DNA of 64,000 bases. Source: Actinophytocola gossypii. GTDB lineage: Bacteria > Actinomycetota > Actinomycetes > Mycobacteriales > Pseudonocardiaceae. Location of the stretch: NCBI RefSeq assembly GCF_025165815.1, contig NZ_JAFFZE010000015.1, positions 248,001 to 312,000 of the forward strand. Reading direction: 5' to 3'. Under the pieces are notes generated by a model. It saw nothing but the letters and a program-made list of their open reading frames with translations. It ran no database searches and was not told the origin of the DNA. Positions 18,282 to 27,756 of this stretch are shown here, in pieces. Positions within the stretch are counted from its first letter, which is position 1. The number at the start of each line of letters is the position of its first letter. The position numbers were made by a program, and so were the translations under genes.

Positions 18282-19223
18282 GTGTGGGTGATGCTTCGGC
18301 CACCGGTGGAGATGGCGTTGGCACGGGACGAGCGGGAGGTTCCGGGGCCGGACCACCGCTGGAGCTACGAGCCGAAGTTCGACGGCTGGCGGGCGGCCGT
18401 GTTCACCGCCGCCGGCGTCGTCCAGTCCCGCCGGGACAACGACCTCGCCGCCCGGTTCCCCGAGGTCGTCGTCGCCGTCGGCGGCCTGGGCGACCTGGTG
18501 CTCGACGGCGAGCTGGTCGCGCTGCGCGAGGGCAGGCTCGACTTCGGTGCCCTCACCTCGATGCCGAGGTCCCGTCTCCGCGCCGGCATCGCGGTCTACT
18601 TCGTCGCGTTCGACCTGCTCGCCGACGGCGACGAGGACCTGCGCCCGCGCCCGTACCGGGAGCGCCGCGAGCGGCTCGAATGGCGCCTCACCGCGGTGGG
18701 CCCGCCGCTGCAACTGGTGCCCGCGACGCCGGACCGGGACGCCGCGCTGGAGTGGATGAAGCCCGAGGTCGCCGACGTCGGCATCGAGGGCGTGGTCGCC
18801 AAGGACGCGAACAAGCCGTACCGCGCCGGCCGCACCGGCGACTGGCTCAAGATCCGGCAGAAGATCGTGGTCGACGCGGTCGTCGTCGGCGTCGCGGGCG
18901 CCGTCTCCCGACCCGAGGCCCTGGTCCTGGCCCGCCCGGACGAGACGGGCGAGCTGCGCCAGATCGGCCTGTCCCTGCCGTTGTCACCGGCGCTGCGCGA
19001 CGCCGCGGCCCCCCTCGTCATCCCCACCGACGAGCCGCGCCGCCGCCTGCCGGGGGCCGTGCTCGGCCAGCAGGGCACCGAGTACCAGCCGGTGCGCCCC
19101 GCGCTGGTCGTCGAGGTGGAGGCCGAGGCGACCGTGCTGGGGTTCACCGCCCGCCTGCGCCCGAAGGTCTACCGGATCCGCCCCGAGCTCGCCCCAGCTG
19201 ACGTACGGTTCACCCGTGGCTGA
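18282..19223 (+). CDS. ATP-dependent DNA ligase (LigC/LigD ligase-domain type)
   Basis: 313 residues. Motif I is EPKFDGWRA, with the adenylated lysine at about residue 32. DGELVAL is motif III, GIEGVVAKD motif IV and DWLKIRQK motif V; an OB-fold follows with a motif-VI-like RLRPKVYRIRP. It seals nicks during repair. The next gene encodes the matching polymerase domain and overlaps it by 8 bp, so ligase and polymerase activities of the bacterial end-joining type are split into two proteins. No Ku gene lies within the window. GTG 18282 is used; ATG 18291 is equally plausible. Confidence 0.88.
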   Translation: MWVMLRPPVEMALARDEREVPGPDHRWSYEPKFDGWRAAVFTAAGVVQSRRDNDLAARFPEVVVAVGGLGDLVLDGELVALREGRLDFGALTSMPRSRLRAGIAVYFVAFDLLADGDEDLRPRPYRERRERLEWRLTAVGPPLQLVPATPDRDAALEWMKPEVADVGIEGVVAKDANKPYRAGRTGDWLKIRQKIVVDAVVVGVAGAVSRPEALVLARPDETGELRQIGLSLPLSPALRDAAAPLVIPTDEPRRRLPGAVLGQQGTEYQPVRPALVVEVEAEATVLGFTARLRPKVYRIRPELAPADVRFTRG

Positions 19224-20220
19224 CGAGGTCGAGGTGCTCGAGGTGGCCGGTCGCGCCGTCCGGATCACGAATCCCGGCAAGGTGTTCTTCCCCGAACGCG
19301 GCGAGACCAAACTCGACCTCGCTCGCTACTACCTCGCGGTCGCCGACCCGCTGATGGCCGCGATGGGCGGCCGCCCGGTCATGCTGCAACGGTTCCCCAA
19401 CGGCGTCGGCGGCTCGTCGTTCTTCCAGAAGCGGGTGGCCGCCACCAAGGCCGACCCGTGGCTCACCACCACCCGCGTGTCCACCCCGAACGGCACCGTG
19501 TCCGACGCGCTGGTGGCGGTCGACCTGGCGCACGTGCTGTGGGCGGTGAACATGGGCTGCCTCGGCTTCCACGTCTGGCCCACCACCGCCGCCGACCCCG
19601 AGCACGCCGACGAACTACGGGTCGACCTGGACCCGGGCCCCGGCGTCACCTTCGGGATGATCCAGGAGGCCGCCGCCGAGACGAGGACACTCCTCGACGA
19701 GTTGGGCGTGGCCGGCTTCCCCAAGACCACCGGCAACCGCGGCATCCACGTGTACGTACGGCTCCAGCCCCACTGGGACGGCTACGCCGTGCGCTCGGCG
19801 GCCGTCGCCCTGGCGCGCGAGCTGGAGCGCCGCCGCCCGGACCTGCTGACCGCGGCCTGGTGGAAGGAGGAACGCGGCACCCGCGTGTTCGTCGACTACA
19901 ACCAGAACGCCCCGCACAAGACGGTGTTCGGGGCGTGGTCGGTGCGCGCCAACCCACACGCGGGCGTCTCCACCCCGTTCGCCTGGCCCGACCTGGAGTC
20001 GATCGACCCGGCCGCGCTCACCCTGGCCACCGTCCCCACGCGCCTCACCGAACACGGCGACCCATGGTCCGCGATGACCCCGCAGTCCCTGGAACCGTTG
20101 CTGGCCATGCACGAACGCGACGCCGCCGCCGGCCTGCTGGACGCGCCGTGGCCGCCGGTCTACCCGAAGATGCCCAACGAACCCCCGCGCGTCGCGCCCA
20201 GCAGAGCCCGCAAGGACTAG
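19216..20220 (+). CDS. LigD-type polymerase/primase domain protein (PolDom)
   Basis: 334 residues. The primase-polymerase core shows [10 protein letters not shown] at the N-terminus, [10 protein letters not shown], the catalytic DLDPGPGV (Asp137 and Asp139), [11 protein letters not shown] and VFVDYNQNA, with the third acidic residue near 226. Such archaeo-eukaryotic primase-like domains add ribonucleotides at breaks during non-homologous end joining. GTG overlaps the ligase stop as GTGGCTGA, indicating coupling. It ends stop-to-stop with the convergent glycoside hydrolase gene, sharing three bases. Confidence 0.9.
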   Translation: MADEVEVLEVAGRAVRITNPGKVFFPERGETKLDLARYYLAVADPLMAAMGGRPVMLQRFPNGVGGSSFFQKRVAATKADPWLTTTRVSTPNGTVSDALVAVDLAHVLWAVNMGCLGFHVWPTTAADPEHADELRVDLDPGPGVTFGMIQEAAAETRTLLDELGVAGFPKTTGNRGIHVYVRLQPHWDGYAVRSAAVALARELERRRPDLLTAAWWKEERGTRVFVDYNQNAPHKTVFGAWSVRANPHAGVSTPFAWPDLESIDPAALTLATVPTRLTEHGDPWSAMTPQSLEPLLAMHERDAAAGLLDAPWPPVYPKMPNEPPRVAPSRARKD

Positions 20221-21737
20221 GCGGAGTTCATCAGGTCCAGCGCGCTCTGTTGGCGGGCGGCGTCGGTGCTGTCCAGTGGTCCGGCCCAGTGCAGGCCGTA
20301 CTGGTCGAGGGCGTTGCGGTTCGTCGCGTGGGCGCGGTCGGCCTGGCGGTGCAGGTACGACGTGTACGGGTGGTCGGGCAGGGCCGCGTTCAGCGCGCCG
20401 AGGCCGCGGGCGTAGATGCCCTTGAACGACGGTCCGTCCGCCCCGCACGAGCCCGACTCGCACGGGTCGCGGAGGATTCCGCCCGGGTTGAGGGTGGGGT
20501 CGGTGGTGGAGGCGTCGGCCAGTTGCCTCGCGCGGGCGAGCAGGGACGGGTCGCCGGTCGCTCGGCGCAGTTCGACCAGGGCGTCGAGCAGCACGCCCTG
20601 GTTGTAGCTCCACACCGGCTGGCCGTTGTTGCGGCAGGACGCGTCCAGGCCGTCGTTGACCAGGTTCGCGGCGTTGATCATGCCGGTGCCGGCGAACCAC
20701 GCCCACCCGGTCCGCGCGCGTGCGAGGTGGACGGTGTCGCCGGGGATCCGGTTGTGCAGGGCGGCGTTCACCTGGATGTACAGCTCGTTGGTGATCGCGT
20801 TCTTGTACGTTCGCGCGGTGCTCCACCACACGCCGCCGCCGCAGGTGTCGTCCCAGTAGGCGTGCATGTGGTCGGCGGCGATGCGCGCGGTGTCGAGGTA
20901 GCGGCGGTCGCCGGTGAGGTCGTAGGCGGCTGTCCAGGCCATCGCCCACCAGCCGGTGTCGTCGAGGTAGTCGTTGCGGAAGTGGCCGAGGGCCGCGTCG
21001 ACGTTGCGGTCGTAGGTGGTGGGGATGACGTAGGCGTAGCTGGCCATGCCGGACACCCGGATGTTGTCGATCACCGCGGTGAGGGCGTTGGCCGAGTTCC
21101 ACCAGCCGGTGGTGGCGAACAGGCCGGTGTCCTGGCGGTAGAACATCATCAGCGCGGTCGCCGCGGCGGTCCGCCGGTCCCAGGCGTTCCACGTGGTCCG
21201 CGCCCACTCCGTGCACGCGATCCCGGGCGCGTCGACCGCCTTCCCGCACGCCCGCAGCGCGCCGACGCCGCGGTTGGCCCAGTCGTCCACGTTGTACATC
21301 AGGGTGCGCCAGCCGCCCGCGCCGGGCGGGACGCGGGTGTCGCCGAGCCGGCTGCCCCCGGCCCAGGTGCGGCCGCCGTCGAAGGAGCGGTCCAGCCACA
21401 GCTCGTCGCCCTCGTGGCCGCCGGTCAGGGCGGCCCAGCCCATCGCGTCGGTGTCGTTGACGTGCAGGGAGATCCGCCGGCCGTGCAGGGTGACGGCGAC
21501 CGGCTCACGGTCGGCCGGCGCGAGTGCCGGGTCCCTGGCGTCGCAGTACTTGTTGCACACCACGGCCAGCGGGGCCGGCGCGGGGGATGCCGGGGGCGAG
21601 GTCGCGGGAGATGGTGCGGGGGCCGACTCGATCGGTGCCGAGGGCGACGGCTTCGGGTCGGGCTCGGCGGTCGCCGTCGGGGCCGCGAGCACGAGCAGGG
21701 CGGTGACGAGGGCAGGGGTCAACAGCGATCTCGGCAT
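20217..21737 (-). CDS. Secreted glycoside hydrolase family 76-like protein (alpha-1,6-mannanase type)
   Basis: 506 residues. Signal peptide about 1-24, then a Pro/Ser/Ala linker to about 57. The catalytic part shows [20 protein letters not shown] with the paired aspartates Asp259 and Asp260, the nucleophile and acid of GH76, and [20 protein letters not shown], a typical GH76 block. GH76 enzymes cut alpha-1,6-mannan backbones of fungal or actinobacterial glycans. ATG 21737 has GAGGT upstream. It is divergent from a PL8 lyase, suggesting joint use of external polysaccharides. Confidence 0.82.
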   Translation of the reverse strand: MPRSLLTPALVTALLVLAAPTATAEPDPKPSPSAPIESAPAPSPATSPPASPAPAPLAVVCNKYCDARDPALAPADREPVAVTLHGRRISLHVNDTDAMGWAALTGGHEGDELWLDRSFDGGRTWAGGSRLGDTRVPPGAGGWRTLMYNVDDWANRGVGALRACGKAVDAPGIACTEWARTTWNAWDRRTAAATALMMFYRQDTGLFATTGWWNSANALTAVIDNIRVSGMASYAYVIPTTYDRNVDAALGHFRNDYLDDTGWWAMAWTAAYDLTGDRRYLDTARIAADHMHAYWDDTCGGGVWWSTARTYKNAITNELYIQVNAALHNRIPGDTVHLARARTGWAWFAGTGMINAANLVNDGLDASCRNNGQPVWSYNQGVLLDALVELRRATGDPSLLARARQLADASTTDPTLNPGGILRDPCESGSCGADGPSFKGIYARGLGALNAALPDHPYTSYLHRQADRAHATNRNALDQYGLHWAGPLDSTDAARQQSALDLMNSA

Positions 21738-21794
21738 CGAGACCTCCTGGCGATGCGCTCCCGGAGCCGGGCAGGGGTCGGCTCCGCGGGGGAG

Positions 21795-21836
21795 AGCGCT
21801 TACCTCGACGGTATTTCACCAACTACTCCAGGTCAA
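21795..21836 (-). promoter_or_regulatory. Promoter and LacI-type operator for the GH76 gene
   Basis: Read on the minus strand, TTGACC (21836-21831) and TACCGT (21813-21808) are spaced by 17 bases. Close to the expected start is the palindrome core AGCGCT (21795-21800) within GGAGAGCGCTTACC, fitting the GGnnAGCGCTnnCC pattern of LacI-family operators such as CebR sites in actinobacterial carbohydrate genes. A sugar-responsive repressor encoded elsewhere could act here. Confidence 0.45.
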
Positions 21837-21878
21837 CGAACCTTGTGCACGAACCAGAACCGGCGGAAGCTGAGCGCC

Positions 21879-24365
21879 ATGGCTCCGATCTCCCGCCGCC
21901 GCGCCCTGTCCCTGGTCCCCGCCGCGGGGCTGCTCACGCTGGTCCGCCCCGGACTCCCGGCCGCCGGAGCGGCCGCCGCTGGAACGTCCGCCGCCGAACC
22001 GGCCCGGCTGCTGACCAACGCCGTCACGATGCTCGCCGGCACCGCCGAGACCAACGCCCGACCCGAGGTCGCCGGCCGGCTCGCCGCGATCGACAACGCC
22101 GCGCGCACCCGCCTCGCCGCCCTGGACGCCGCGGGTGACGGCGAGCTGTTCGCCGGCCTCCCGCTCGGCACCAGCGACGTCAACCTGACCCGCTCGTTCC
22201 AGTACCTGTACGAGATCGCCCTCGCCACCCGCACCCCCGGCCTCGACCTCGACCCCGCCGCGACGGCCCGCGTGCTCGACGGGCTGACCTGGCTGCACGA
22301 GCACCACTACGGCGACCAGTCCGCCGGCTACTACGGCAACTGGCACAACTGGGAGATCGCCATCTCCACCCACGTCAGCCGGATGCTGGCCCTGCTCGGC
22401 GACCGGGCGGGCGACCTCGCCGCCACCTACGTCGCCTCGATGGACGCCTACCTGCGCAACGGCAAGAACGGCGACGTCGACCTCGACTCCCGGTTCCACA
22501 CCGGAGCGAACCTGGCCGACATCACCACCAACCGGATCCTGCAGGGCGCGGTGCTCGCCGACGAGTCCCGGGTGACCAAGGCCGTCGCCGACCAGAGCAC
22601 GGTGTTCGCCACGATCGACCCCTACCGGCTCCAACACGGTGTCACCGACGGCTACTACGCCGACGGCTCGTTCATCCAGCACCACTCGGTGGCCTACACC
22701 GGCTCCTACGGCAAGGCGCTGCTGACCAGGGTGGTGCAGGCGATCAAGATCCTCGACGGCACGCCGTACGGGGGCGGCGCCGGCCTGACCGACGTGGTGC
22801 GCGGCTGGGTGGTGAACGGGTTCGCGCCGCTGATCTTCGAGGGCTGGATGATGGAGACGGTCAAGGGTCGCGCGGTCTCCCGCACCACCACCGGGTACGC
22901 CGACGTCGGCATCGTGGTGGAGGCGATCGTGGACCTCGCCGACCACGTCGACCGCGCGTCGCTCGCCGGTTACGTCAAGCACCTCCGCTCGACCTCACGG
23001 GAGGACCTGGACCCGGCCCGGTTCGTGTCCCCGGTGAGCGTCGCGCGCTACGCCGACATCCTGGCCGACGACACCATCCCGGCCGGTGACCTCAACCCGT
23101 CGCGGCGCAGCGTCGCGTTCAACGCGATGGACCGCACCGTGCACCGGCGCCCGGGCTGGGCGTTCGCGCTGTCCCGCAGCTCCGACCGGATCAGCAAGTA
23201 CGAGTACATGAACGGGGAGAACCTGTTGCCCTGGTTCCAGGGCGACGGGTCGTACCACCTGTACCTGTCCGGGCAGGACCAGCGGCGGACCCACGGCGTC
23301 GACTTCTACACGACGGTCTCGCCGTACCGGCTGCCCGGCGTGACCGCACCGGTCGAGGAACGCCGGTCGATCCCCGAGCTGTACGGGCGGTACTGGTACG
23401 AGAACCCGGACCACCCGCTGGGGTTCACCTCGTCGTCGGAGTCGCAGAACACCTACGTCTACTTCCCGCGCGGCACCAACGAGTTCTCCGGTGGCGCCAC
23501 CCTCGGCGCGTACGGCGCGGCCGGCATGACCCAGTCCGACGACGTGCCCTATGTGGACAAACAGGCCGGGGTGCTCCCGGACGACTTCGTGGTCTACCGG
23601 AACGCGCGCTCGACGAAGTCCTGGTTCCTGCTCGACGACGAGGTCGTCGTGCTCGCCGCCGGCATCCACGACCCGGACGGCCGCGACGTCGTGACCACAG
23701 TGGACAGCCGGATCGCGCTGCCGGACGACGACATCACGGTCACCGGCGCCCGGCCCGGCACCGACCGGGTACGTTGGGTGCGCTGGGCGAACGCCACCGA
23801 GGGCACGGCCGTCGGCTACGTCTTCGCCCGGCGGCAGCGGGTGAACGTCGAGCTGGGACCGGTGACCCGCAGCCGCCGCGTGGTGCGCGTGTCCAATCCG
23901 GACACCGAGGTGACCAGGAACGTGTTCACCCTGTCGGTCGAGGGGGAGGGCGAGCTGGCCTACGCACTGGTGCCCAACGCCACCGAGGAGCGCCTGCGTT
24001 CCTATTCGGACGGTCCGCTGAGCGTGCTGGCGAACTCCCGGCGGCTGCAGGCGGTCAAGCACGCCGGCCTGGAGCTGGTGGCGCTCAACGCGTTCACCGA
24101 CGGCTGGCACCGCGCCGAGCGCCTCGCCGTGCACGGCCCCGCCTCCGTCATCGCCCGGCGCGACCGGCACACCGTGGAACTCGGCGTCTCGGATCCGACC
24201 ATGAACCGGAACGAGGTGCGCGTCGTCGTCCGCGGCGGCCCGCTGCGGCTCGTGCATGCCGACGAGGGCGTCCGGACCCGTCGTGTTCCCGGCGGCACGC
24301 TGGTCACCGTCCGCACCCACCAGGCCTACGGCCGGAGTTTCACCGCAACCCTCCGGCACCACTGA
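21879..24365 (+). CDS. Secreted polysaccharide lyase family 8 (hyaluronate/chondroitin/xanthan lyase type)
   Basis: 828 residues, the usual PL8 length. The N-terminus ISRRRALSLVPAAG is a twin-arginine-like export signal. The alpha-toroid domain holds NWHNWEI, then TGANLAD (Asn211), FIQHHSVAYTGSYGK (His268, Tyr277), matching the catalytic Asn, His and Tyr. The antiparallel beta domains follow, with MNGENLLPWFQGDGSYHLYL and TKSWFLLDDEVVVLAAGI. PL8 enzymes eliminate uronate-containing chains outside the cell. The ATG at 21879 is preferred because the signal peptide starts there. The hairpin at 24381-24407 follows its stop. Confidence 0.9.
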   Translation: MAPISRRRALSLVPAAGLLTLVRPGLPAAGAAAAGTSAAEPARLLTNAVTMLAGTAETNARPEVAGRLAAIDNAARTRLAALDAAGDGELFAGLPLGTSDVNLTRSFQYLYEIALATRTPGLDLDPAATARVLDGLTWLHEHHYGDQSAGYYGNWHNWEIAISTHVSRMLALLGDRAGDLAATYVASMDAYLRNGKNGDVDLDSRFHTGANLADITTNRILQGAVLADESRVTKAVADQSTVFATIDPYRLQHGVTDGYYADGSFIQHHSVAYTGSYGKALLTRVVQAIKILDGTPYGGGAGLTDVVRGWVVNGFAPLIFEGWMMETVKGRAVSRTTTGYADVGIVVEAIVDLADHVDRASLAGYVKHLRSTSREDLDPARFVSPVSVARYADILADDTIPAGDLNPSRRSVAFNAMDRTVHRRPGWAFALSRSSDRISKYEYMNGENLLPWFQGDGSYHLYLSGQDQRRTHGVDFYTTVSPYRLPGVTAPVEERRSIPELYGRYWYENPDHPLGFTSSSESQNTYVYFPRGTNEFSGGATLGAYGAAGMTQSDDVPYVDKQAGVLPDDFVVYRNARSTKSWFLLDDEVVVLAAGIHDPDGRDVVTTVDSRIALPDDDITVTGARPGTDRVRWVRWANATEGTAVGYVFARRQRVNVELGPVTRSRRVVRVSNPDTEVTRNVFTLSVEGEGELAYALVPNATEERLRSYSDGPLSVLANSRRLQAVKHAGLELVALNAFTDGWHRAERLAVHGPASVIARRDRHTVELGVSDPTMNRNEVRVVVRGGPLRLVHADEGVRTRRVPGGTLVTVRTHQAYGRSFTATLRHH

Positions 24366-24380
24366 CTCCGAAACTTCCGG

Positions 24381-24407
24381 ACGCCCTTCTCGGTCGCAGG
24401 AGGGCGT
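24381..24407 (+). terminator. Hairpin after the PL8 gene
   Basis: ACGCCCTTCT (24381-24390) pairs with AGGAGGGCGT (24398-24407), 10 bp with one wobble and a 7-base loop, 15 bp after the PL8 stop. Its last base is the first base of the -35 box of the next promoter, so termination and initiation are packed together. Confidence 0.6.
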
Positions 24408-24465
24408 TGACAGGCATGCACGCAGGGTCCTAGCATCAATTTCGGAACGAATCCGAAAGTTTCGG
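24407..24465 (+). promoter_or_regulatory. Promoter with a double CCGAAA/TTTCGG operator
   Basis: TTGACA (24407-24412) and TAGCAT (24431-24436) are spaced by 18 bases, the clearest consensus-like promoter in the window. Immediately downstream lie TTTCGG (24440-24445), CCGAAA (24453-24458) and TTTCGG (24460-24465), giving the perfect 13-bp palindrome CCGAAAGTTTCGG plus a second dyad with a 7-base spacer. A related CCGAAACTTCCGG lies at 24368-24380. GAAASTTTC palindromes are known operators of LacI-family regulators of xylan and related glycan genes in Streptomyces. It drives the gene at 24487. Confidence 0.65.
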
Positions 24466-24486
24466 ACGAGGCGACGGAGGTTCCGC

Positions 24487-24817
<331 letters not shown>

Positions 24818-24834
<17 letters not shown>

Positions 24835-25696
24835 CGCTCCTGGCCAGGATCTCGTCCACGATCCGTCGGCGGTTCCGCTCCGTCAGCCACATGAGATGGT
24901 CCGCCTCCGGCCACAGTTCGACCTCCGCCTCCGGCAGCAGCTCACGGAACCGCGCCGCCGCGCGGGTGGCCTCGTGCACCCGGCTCCGACCCGCGAACAG
25001 CGCCAGCACCGGCACCCTGATCGCCGCGATCCGGTCGGCCGGCGGGCGGAACTGCGGGGGCATGCGCGCGCGGAAGTTCCTGATCCCGGCCAGGATCAAC
25101 CGCACATCGGCGCGGTCCAGCACGTCTCCGCCCGCCATCCGGCGCAGGAACAGGCGCCACAACGGGTCCCGGTCGACGAGGGTGGCGAGCAGCCCGATCC
25201 ACATCACCGACCGCGCGAACCGGACCGTCACCGTCGTCGGGTCGAGCAGCGTCACCCGCCCCAGCCGCTCCGGCGCGTGGATCGCCTGCTGCACGGCGTA
25301 GAAACCACCGCTGGAACCGCCGACAAGGTGCACGTCGTCGATGCCCAGCCCGGCCAGCACCTCGTCGAGCCAGCGGGCCCGGTCGGCGTGGTCGCGCAGC
25401 GGCGCGGTCTGCACGCTCATGCCCGGCTCGCCGATCGTGTCCACCGCGTACACCGGGTGCTCGGCGCTCAGATCGCCGACCAACGGCGCCCAGCACGCGG
25501 CGGTCGCCGACAGGCCGGGCAACAGCACGATCGGCCGCCCACCCGGCTCGCCCCACCGGTACACCCGCGTGACACCGAACGCGGTGTCGACGTCCAGCTC
25601 CTTGCTCGGAACGGGAGCCACGCGCATGGCGTCGACGTACCGCTCGACGTACCGCTCCCGATGCTCCCGACTGCGGAAATCCCCGATTCTGCTCAT
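24818..25696 (-). CDS. Alpha/beta-hydrolase fold protein
   Basis: 292 residues. The oxyanion-side HG-like motif is LLPGLSATAACW (58-69), the nucleophile elbow is VGGSSGG (Ser128), an acidic residue follows in the PVLALFAGRS strand region and the catalytic His is in EADHLMWLTE near the C-terminus. Family members include esterases, haloperoxidase-like and C-C hydrolases; no substrate can be inferred. It is divergent from the AraC regulator at 25755 with only 58 bp between the starts, so that regulator is its likeliest controller. Confidence 0.8.
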
Positions 25697-25754
25697 GGTC
25701 GGGACGCTACGGTCGCACCTCGCGCACGTCTTGGAAGAACGTAAGCTCCGGGAT

Positions 25755-26588
25755 GTGAGCTCCTGGTCGATGGTGGCGTCCGGGCAGCAGGTCTCGCGGC
25801 TGCCCGAGCTGGCGTACGGCCACCCGCACCCGCTGCTCGCCGCGCACGTGCTGACCTACACCGCGCACGACTACGTCCACCCCGAACCGATGCCGTGGCG
25901 GTTCGTACCGCTGTGCGCGGTCAGCGTGGGCATCGACCTGGTGGCTCCGCCGCGCTCCGGCATGCCGCCCAGCCCGGTGCTCGGGCTGCGGGACCGTCCG
26001 CTGGACGCGGTCGAGGAACCCGGTCACACCAGCGGGATCGCCCTCGGTCTGACGCCGCTCGGGGCGCACGCGTTGTTCGGGCTCCCGCTGGGCGAGTTGG
26101 CGAACCAGGTCGTCGCGTTGTCCGACGTGCTCGGGCCGGACGCGGTCCGGTTGACCGAGCGGCTGGCCGAGACGCCCGGCTGGGCGGCCCGGTTCCGGCT
26201 GCTGGACACCGAGTTGCTGACCCGGTTGCGCACCGCGCCGGTGCTCGCCCGGCCGGTGCGCGGCGCGTGGCACCGGCTCACCAGCTCCCACGGCCGCGTG
26301 CGGATCGCCGACCTGGCCGACGAGCTCGGCTGGACCCGCCAGCACCTGGCCGCGCGGTTCCGCGAGCACATCGGCCTGACCCCGAAGACCGTCGCCAGGA
26401 TGGCCCGGCTGAACCGGGCGGTGACACTGCTACCGGGCCGACCACCGGCGGACGTCGCGCTGGCCTGCGGATACGCCGACCAGGCGCACCTGAACCGGGA
26501 CTTCCGCCTGCTGACCGGGAGCACGCCGTCGGCCTACCCGCCGGCCGACCCGCCCCGGCTCAGCGCGGTTGGTCGGGATCGCGCCTGA
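25755..26588 (+). CDS. AraC-family transcriptional regulator
   Basis: 277 residues from GTG 25755; ATG 25770 is the alternative. The N-terminal 170 residues form a sensor domain without a recognisable ligand motif. The C-terminal AraC domain contains two helix-turn-helix units: RIADLADELGWTRQHLAARF and ADVALACGYADQAHLNRDFR, followed by LLTGSTPSAY. It is divergent from the alpha/beta hydrolase and probably controls it. Its last 29 bp overlap the end of the convergent sensor kinase, within a 41-bp sequence repeated at 32008. Confidence 0.85.
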   Translation: MSSWSMVASGQQVSRLPELAYGHPHPLLAAHVLTYTAHDYVHPEPMPWRFVPLCAVSVGIDLVAPPRSGMPPSPVLGLRDRPLDAVEEPGHTSGIALGLTPLGAHALFGLPLGELANQVVALSDVLGPDAVRLTERLAETPGWAARFRLLDTELLTRLRTAPVLARPVRGAWHRLTSSHGRVRIADLADELGWTRQHLAARFREHIGLTPKTVARMARLNRAVTLLPGRPPADVALACGYADQAHLNRDFRLLTGSTPSAYPPADPPRLSAVGRDRA

Positions 26589-26594
26589 GGGCGT
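26554..26594. repeat. 41-bp repeat, copy 1, over the convergent AraC/HK gene ends
   Basis: The 41 bp match 32008-32048 at 39 positions in the same orientation. On the minus strand both copies encode the C-terminal residues RDPDQPR and the stop of two unrelated proteins. On the plus strand both give LSAxGRDRA-stop, which in copy 1 is the real end of the AraC protein. Confidence 0.85.
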
Positions 26595-27756
26595 CCCCGG
26601 GCAGCGTCACCGTCACCACGAGTCCACCGCCCTGCCGCGCGACCGCCACCGCGTCCCCGCCGTGCGCCCTGGCCACCGAGCGGACGATCGACAGGCCCAA
26701 GCCGGCCCCGGGCGACGTCGCCAGGCGGTCGGGCTGGCGGCGGAACGGCTCGAACAGGGCGGGCACCTCGTACGGCGGCACCACCGGACCGGTGTTGGCC
26801 ACGACCAGCTCCACCAGGTCGCCGGCCATCCGGCTCGACACCCGCACCCAGCCGTCCGGCACGTTGTACCGAACCGCGTTCTCCACCAGGTTGTGCACCA
26901 GCCGTTCCAGCAACAACGCGTCGCCGGCCGTCCACGCCTCCTCTGCGCTGAGCTCCACCGGGAACGACGACTGCCCGACCACGTGGGTCACCACGTCGGC
27001 CAGGTCCACCGGGAACCGGTCGGTGACCTCGTTGTCCGCGCGCGCCAGCAGCAACAGCCCCGCGATCAGCCGCTCGTGCCGCGTGTAGATCTCCAGCAGG
27101 TGCTCGCCGAGCCGCCGCACGTCCTCCGAGGCTGACCTGCGGTGCATCGCCACCTCGACCAGCGACCGGCCCAGGGTCAGCGGCGTGCGCAACTCGTGCG
27201 ACGCGTTCGCCACGAACCGGCGCTGGCCGTCGAAGGACCGGTCGAGCCGCTCGACCATCGTGTCGAACGTGTCGGCGAGGTCCTTCACCTCGTCGTCCGG
27301 GCCGCGCAGCGCGATCCGCTCGTGCAGGCCCTTGTCCGCGGCTGGAGCAAGGGAGATCCGGCGCGCGGTGTCGGTGACCCTGTGCAGCGGAGCCAGGACC
27401 CGCCCCGCGACCAGCCAGCCGAGCCCGGCGGCGGCGCCGCCGACCACGCCGAGCGCGATCGCGCCCTGAGCGAGCAGCGAGGTCGACGCGGCGTCGCGCA
27501 GCCGGCCCTGCTGCTCGATCATCCACCGCTGTGCCTCCGGGACGGCGATCTCCGCCCCCTCACCCGTCCGGAAGCTGGTCTCGCCGGTCCCCGGGTCCAC
27601 CTGCGCGACGATCTTCTGCGTCGAGCGGGAGATCTGCTGGCTGAACAGCGCGTACGTCGCGCCGAGCAGGACCACCCCGGCCACCAGGAACAGGCCCCCG
27701 TAGATGAGGGTGAGTCGGGCGCGCAGCGTGATCCGGCGCGGCAGCACTCGCCTCAC
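26560..27756 (-). CDS. Two-component sensor histidine kinase (HAMP, HisKA, HATPase)
   Basis: 398 residues from a GTG that overlaps the regulator stop as GTGA. TM1 about 12-32, a short extracytoplasmic loop, TM2 about 100-122, a HAMP domain, then FVANASHELRTPLTLGRS with the phospho-accepting His. The ATPase part shows NLVENAVRYN (N box) and GAGLGLSIVRSVARAHGG (G2). The G1 box is weak (VVANTGPVVPPY). It pairs with the OmpR-type regulator immediately upstream. The pair is divergent from a lipoprotein-adaptor-ABC operon, its probable target. The C-terminus RDPDQPR lies in the 41-bp repeat. Confidence 0.9.
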   Translation of the reverse strand: MRRVLPRRITLRARLTLIYGGLFLVAGVVLLGATYALFSQQISRSTQKIVAQVDPGTGETSFRTGEGAEIAVPEAQRWMIEQQGRLRDAASTSLLAQGAIALGVVGGAAAGLGWLVAGRVLAPLHRVTDTARRISLAPAADKGLHERIALRGPDDEVKDLADTFDTMVERLDRSFDGQRRFVANASHELRTPLTLGRSLVEVAMHRRSASEDVRRLGEHLLEIYTRHERLIAGLLLLARADNEVTDRFPVDLADVVTHVVGQSSFPVELSAEEAWTAGDALLLERLVHNLVENAVRYNVPDGWVRVSSRMAGDLVELVVANTGPVVPPYEVPALFEPFRRQPDRLATSPGAGLGLSIVRSVARAHGGDAVAVARQGGGLVVTVTLPGDALRRDPDQPR

